NCBI GenBank assembly: GCA_028532985.1
Contig: JANCIK010000009.1
Coordinates: 3,162,001 to 3,226,000 of the forward strand
Direction of reading: 5' to 3'
Origin: Stropharia rugosoannulata
Taxonomy: Eukaryota; Basidiomycota; Agaricomycetes; Agaricales; Strophariaceae
DNA length: 64,000 nucleotides
The position numbers and the translations under genes are program-made. The notes below the pieces were generated by a model that was not told the origin of the DNA, did no database searches, and saw only the letters and a program-made list of their open reading frames with translations. Of this stretch, positions 60,664-64,000 are shown one piece after another; positions within the stretch are counted from its first letter, which is position 1; each line of letters opens with the position of its first letter.

Positions 60664-62001
60664 GGTTACTATTTCGTATGGGCCCTGTATTCTTTTCCGC
60701 TAGCCCTTATAAGATGATGTGGCACCTCAGAGTGCGAAGGTTTGATGAAAGAGCAGCAAGATGATATACAAAAGAATGAAATACTTTCACCGCACGAATA
60801 AGGGAGTGGAAGGCAGTAAAGAGCGCGACTATATTAATACGCGCTGAGCTACGGTCACTTGACTACTTTAGGGGAGGCATTTGATTTATTTTCAATTGTT
60901 CGTGTGGCCTTGTGTGGCCCCTTTCTCAACTGCTACCCACTTTTGTCAGTTTCTATGCCGACACCATGGTCTAATTTATGTCTTTTTCTTGCTTTTGTTG
61001 CAGTCAGACTAAGGAAATGCGGATGACTTGCAGTCGACTCGGAAATGGAAACGTCAATGTAATTTCACGCCACTATTGTGGCCACATAAGTAAGTACATA
61101 CACAGCTTCCCGCAGTCCATCATGATCCTCTTGAGCGAAATAACCTGGGGATAAGACGGCTGATCCATACGGGAAGGATATTACTGAAACTTGATCCATT
61201 GCAAATGCAAATTTCCGACAGGCGCGACATGCAGATCTGTTGGGAAGCTGGACGTCATACAGACTGGCCGTGGCGAACCTTTCGAGTTGACTGGCCTGAT
61301 TGCAAGATACAAGTCAATCTTTTCGATGTTTCTATGAGACGACTTTGTTTAAAGCCTGTTCCTCAGAGCGTGTAAGGTGACTGTCAGGCTCTTTGGAGGA
61401 ACCCCGGAACCTTGTCATCGGTGTTGTATTGGACCCTGGGCCATATGTAAGTACTAAAAGCACGCCTAGATGTCTATAACGGTGAGTGACTTCATTAGTC
61501 AATTTTTAACTCAGCCTGACAGCTGTTTGTAGGGCGTACGCGAAGCCTGGACTTTCGACACTGCTCATAGCGAACGGGATTTCAAGTTGGAGGAACGGTT
61601 GTATGCAGCTATCCCTCCCCATGTTCTTTCCTTGCTTTAAATAGCTGGCCTTAGGCTCATGTCAACCTGACTCAAATAGAAAACTTTGACAAATGGGCGC
61701 ATCATCACCGAGGAGATATAAGTAATAAAAGACGATCAAGTGCGTCAGTCATACTCAACATTCAGAAAATGGGAAGATGACTCGAGCAGGCTGTATAGGT
61801 GAGTAAAAATGGCCTGATATATTAGCGTCAAAATGTCAAATATTTTGATTGTATGCTCATGGTCGTATGAATTTAGCACATCCTGAACATCTTCGCAGCT
61901 TTTTTCTCACAGGTTATAGCTATAAAGTCAGCGTGTAAAGTCGTCCCACAGACACTGCCAGAAGTTCACCCGATTCACTGATATCCTGGTAATATAAAAA
62001 T
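60664..62001. other. Intergenic between divergent RCE1 and DLH copy 2
   Basis: No open frame of note in 1.3 kb. It is the bidirectional upstream region for both genes. Confidence 0.5.
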
Positions 62002-63125
62002 ATGCCACCCGTCTGTCCCAAATGCAAAGAAGGCTCAGTACTGCCTGGTGAACCACTAGGGCAAATTCTCGACGATTTCCATGGGGCGTATTTTACGCCT
62101 GCCCCAGAACAGGGTGAAGCAGGCTCGGAAAGAAGCAAGCATACAGTTCTTCTGCTGACTGATGCATTCGGATTGCCACTGAAGAACTGCAAGATCATGG
62201 CGGACCAGCTTGCTCAAAGACTGAATTGCGATGTATGGGTGCCAAATTATTTCAACGGTCAGTAAACAAGGCCACTTTCATACTGCGAGCCAACTGAATC
62301 TGAATTGCTAAGGCGAACCGCTCCTCCCTTTCGAGAGCATGACTCTACCTAACAGAGCGAGCGACAAATTCACTGCATGGCAATGGATCCGATTAACATT
62401 CACGGTTTTCCTACCTCGTATTGGAATTATTTACAGGAACAGGTCCAGTGTTACCGATGCAAGGTTAAAATCGGTATGTATTGCCTTAACAGTTTTGCTT
62501 ATAGATCATGGCAGTTTCTAATTCTCATTTAATCGATTCAGTTCATCCAATTAATCAAGGAGAAAAATGGCTACGAAAAAATAGGCACCGTAGGGTAAGT
62601 CGAATGACGCGCTTCCATACTTATTCGACTATTGATCACGGTCATAGATACTGCTTTGGAGGCGCTACGTGTATCCGCTTTGGAGGAACTGACCTTGTGA
62701 ACAGCGTAGTCATTGCTCATCCAGGTACATTTAACTTGGACCAAGTCAAAGCTATCAAGGTACCGGCGTCCTGGATTTGCGCGGAAGGTACTCCCATTTG
62801 CATAAATTCCATTGAAGTCCACTGAGGATACTCTTATGATTTTAGTGGATCCTTTCTTGCCTGACTCTTTGAGAGACCAAAGTGAGGCTCACCTGGAGAG
62901 TAGAAGAGGGAAGGAAAATTTCGTAGAATTCGAATTCAAGATCTATAAAGGTCTGACTGACTCTCGGCTTGAAATTGCACGTTCGTATATGTTGCTGACA
63001 ATTATATAGGGACATCTCATGGCTTTGCTTCCCGGCCCAATCTCGAATTAGCGGATATTAAGGAAGCACATGAAGGGGCTTTTGAGCAGGCTGTGAAGTG
63101 GTTTGAGAGAACCCTTTTACTATAG
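62002..63125 (+). CDS. Dienelactone hydrolase family protein, copy 2
   Basis: Exons: 62002-62257, 62313-62473, 62542-62594, 62648-62787, 62846-62950, 63010-63125, giving 276 aa. Start MPPVCPKCKEGSVLPGEPLG. Nucleophile Cys159 in VGYCFGG, Asp205 and His242 in GTSHGFASRPNL. Introns fall at the same positions as in copy 1 (58.3 kb), so the two are duplicates that have diverged at protein level. No signal peptide. Substrate unknown. Confidence 0.92.
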
Positions 63126-63612
63126 ATGATTGAAGAAAGGCGTATAGGCTGTTGCATACAAATAAGGGAGATTATAAGACTGTCTTGCCGTACCACCAGG
63201 GGCGTGGTATGGATGTTTGTGACATCCAAGTTGCGTTACGGGACCGCAGATCGTCGCAAAAGGTGCAGGTGTACATGTAAACCTTTCACTAACATTGGGT
63301 CTAGCCTAACATAATCAGAGTTTTAACGATTCTATTTTCAGAAGTGGTAGCTTGCTGCATTGACAATGTCATACTTTTACTTGATCACGGAAATGCGTGC
63401 TGATTCAAGCGGTTCTCTTTCCCAGGGCTGACATAGAACGTCTGCCTCAAGGTGGTGTAGAGGCTTGAACGATAACGACTATAGGCCAAGCAAGCACTAT
63501 TGATATCTCATTCCCATGTGTGGAGCATGTAGTCTCATGTGTATGAGATGATAAGAGGCATTGAGGACGACCGACCGTGTTTGAAATTTGATCAATGGCC
63601 CAAGATTCGGGA
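63126..63612. other. Intergenic between convergent genes
   Basis: Only the 3' sides of DLH copy 2 and the AAA ATPase gene. Nothing else seen. Confidence 0.5.
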
Positions 63613-64000
63613 TCACAATTGGCGAAAAGAATTACTGTCACGCCAGTTCACGAATTTCTGAAGCACTGCGGGCGTGATTTGACGTTTGATAGTTTGCGCA
63701 GCGGTGATGAAAGCCTCTTGAGGGACCTGCGCAAAACAATCTAATCAAAACGTGCCATGACAGGTACACGGAGACTACACACATATTCTGCGTTCATATC
63801 TTTTTGCATCGTGATAATCGCTGCTTCTTGGCACAAAGATGTGAGTTCAGCACCGGAACATCCCTCTGTCTGTTTTCATCACAGGAAGTGTCAGTCATTC
63901 GTGTACTTTTGTATTTGGGAATAAAATAAGTTACTCACCAAGTCTGCAATGACCCCAATATTCACGTCAGGACCCACAGACATCGATCGCGTTCTGATGC
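63613..64000 (-). CDS. AFG2: AFG2-type AAA ATPase, C-terminal end, cut by window edge
   Basis: C-terminal part of a Cdc48-like AAA ATPase, best matching AFG2/SPATA5, which releases factors from pre-60S ribosomes. Exons (minus): 63939-64000 (continues outside), 63783-63869, 63613-63726. Reads IRTRSMSVGPDVNIGVIADL, then TEGCSGAELTSLCQEAAIIT, MQKDMNAEY, and VPQEAFITAAQTIKRQITPA, ending FVNWRDSNSFRQL. The GCSGAEL and QEAA motifs mark the second AAA module's lid domain. The AFG2 assignment rests on this short end only; a related Cdc48-family member is possible. Confidence 0.75.

Overview
The window reads as a stretch of nuclear genome from a filamentous basidiomycete, most likely an Agaricomycete. 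The support is: nearly every gene is cut by many 45-65 nt GT-AG introns with CTAAC/CTGAC-type branch sites; there are five class I hydrophobins, a division-1 chitin synthase, a TOK-type potassium channel, and a ubiquitin-like-domain (ULD) protein of a kind typical of mushrooms. I rebuilt exon structures by eye from splice signals, reading frame and family conservation. They are gene models, not transcript-verified.

Layout. 1-1063: 5' end of a beta-mannosidase (minus), with a decayed copy of part of its first exon near 1.55 kb. 2.0-3.0 kb: a broken, unrecognised minus-strand locus. 3.9-7.5 kb: a GH15 trehalase/glucoamylase-like gene in 27 exons, many of them micro-exons. 9.0-10.8 kb: complex I 51 kDa subunit. 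12.4-14.6 kb: FMO-like flavin monooxygenase. 15.4-18.1 kb: TOK potassium channel. 19.5-20.7 kb: F-box-like protein. 22.9-23.6 kb: AP-2 sigma. 24.8-28.4 kb: chitin synthase. 30.7-33.9 kb: three hydrophobins. 35.0-36.6 kb: DSK2 ubiquilin. 37.1-38.9 kb: a ruined ATG4 copy. 39.6-41.0 kb: ULD-domain gene running into an ~1.3 kb array of ~70 bp repeats, each of which looks like a complete spliceosomal intron. 43.2-44.2 kb: ETF beta. 45.0-47.1 kb: two more hydrophobins, divergent. 47.8-57.8 kb: three tandem GH79 glycosidases. 58.3-63.1 kb: two dienelactone-hydrolase-like paralogs flanking RCE1. 63.6 kb to the end: 3' end of an AFG2-type AAA ATPase.

Functionally the window mixes housekeeping genes (respiration, endocytosis, proteostasis, CAAX processing) with an expanded cell-surface set: hydrophobins, chitin synthase and apparently GPI-anchored GH79 enzymes. 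All five hydrophobins have the same four-exon layout and share a start-site-like motif 31-34 nt downstream of a TATA-like element, so they are probably controlled in the same way. The most unusual element is the intron-like tandem array after the ULD gene.
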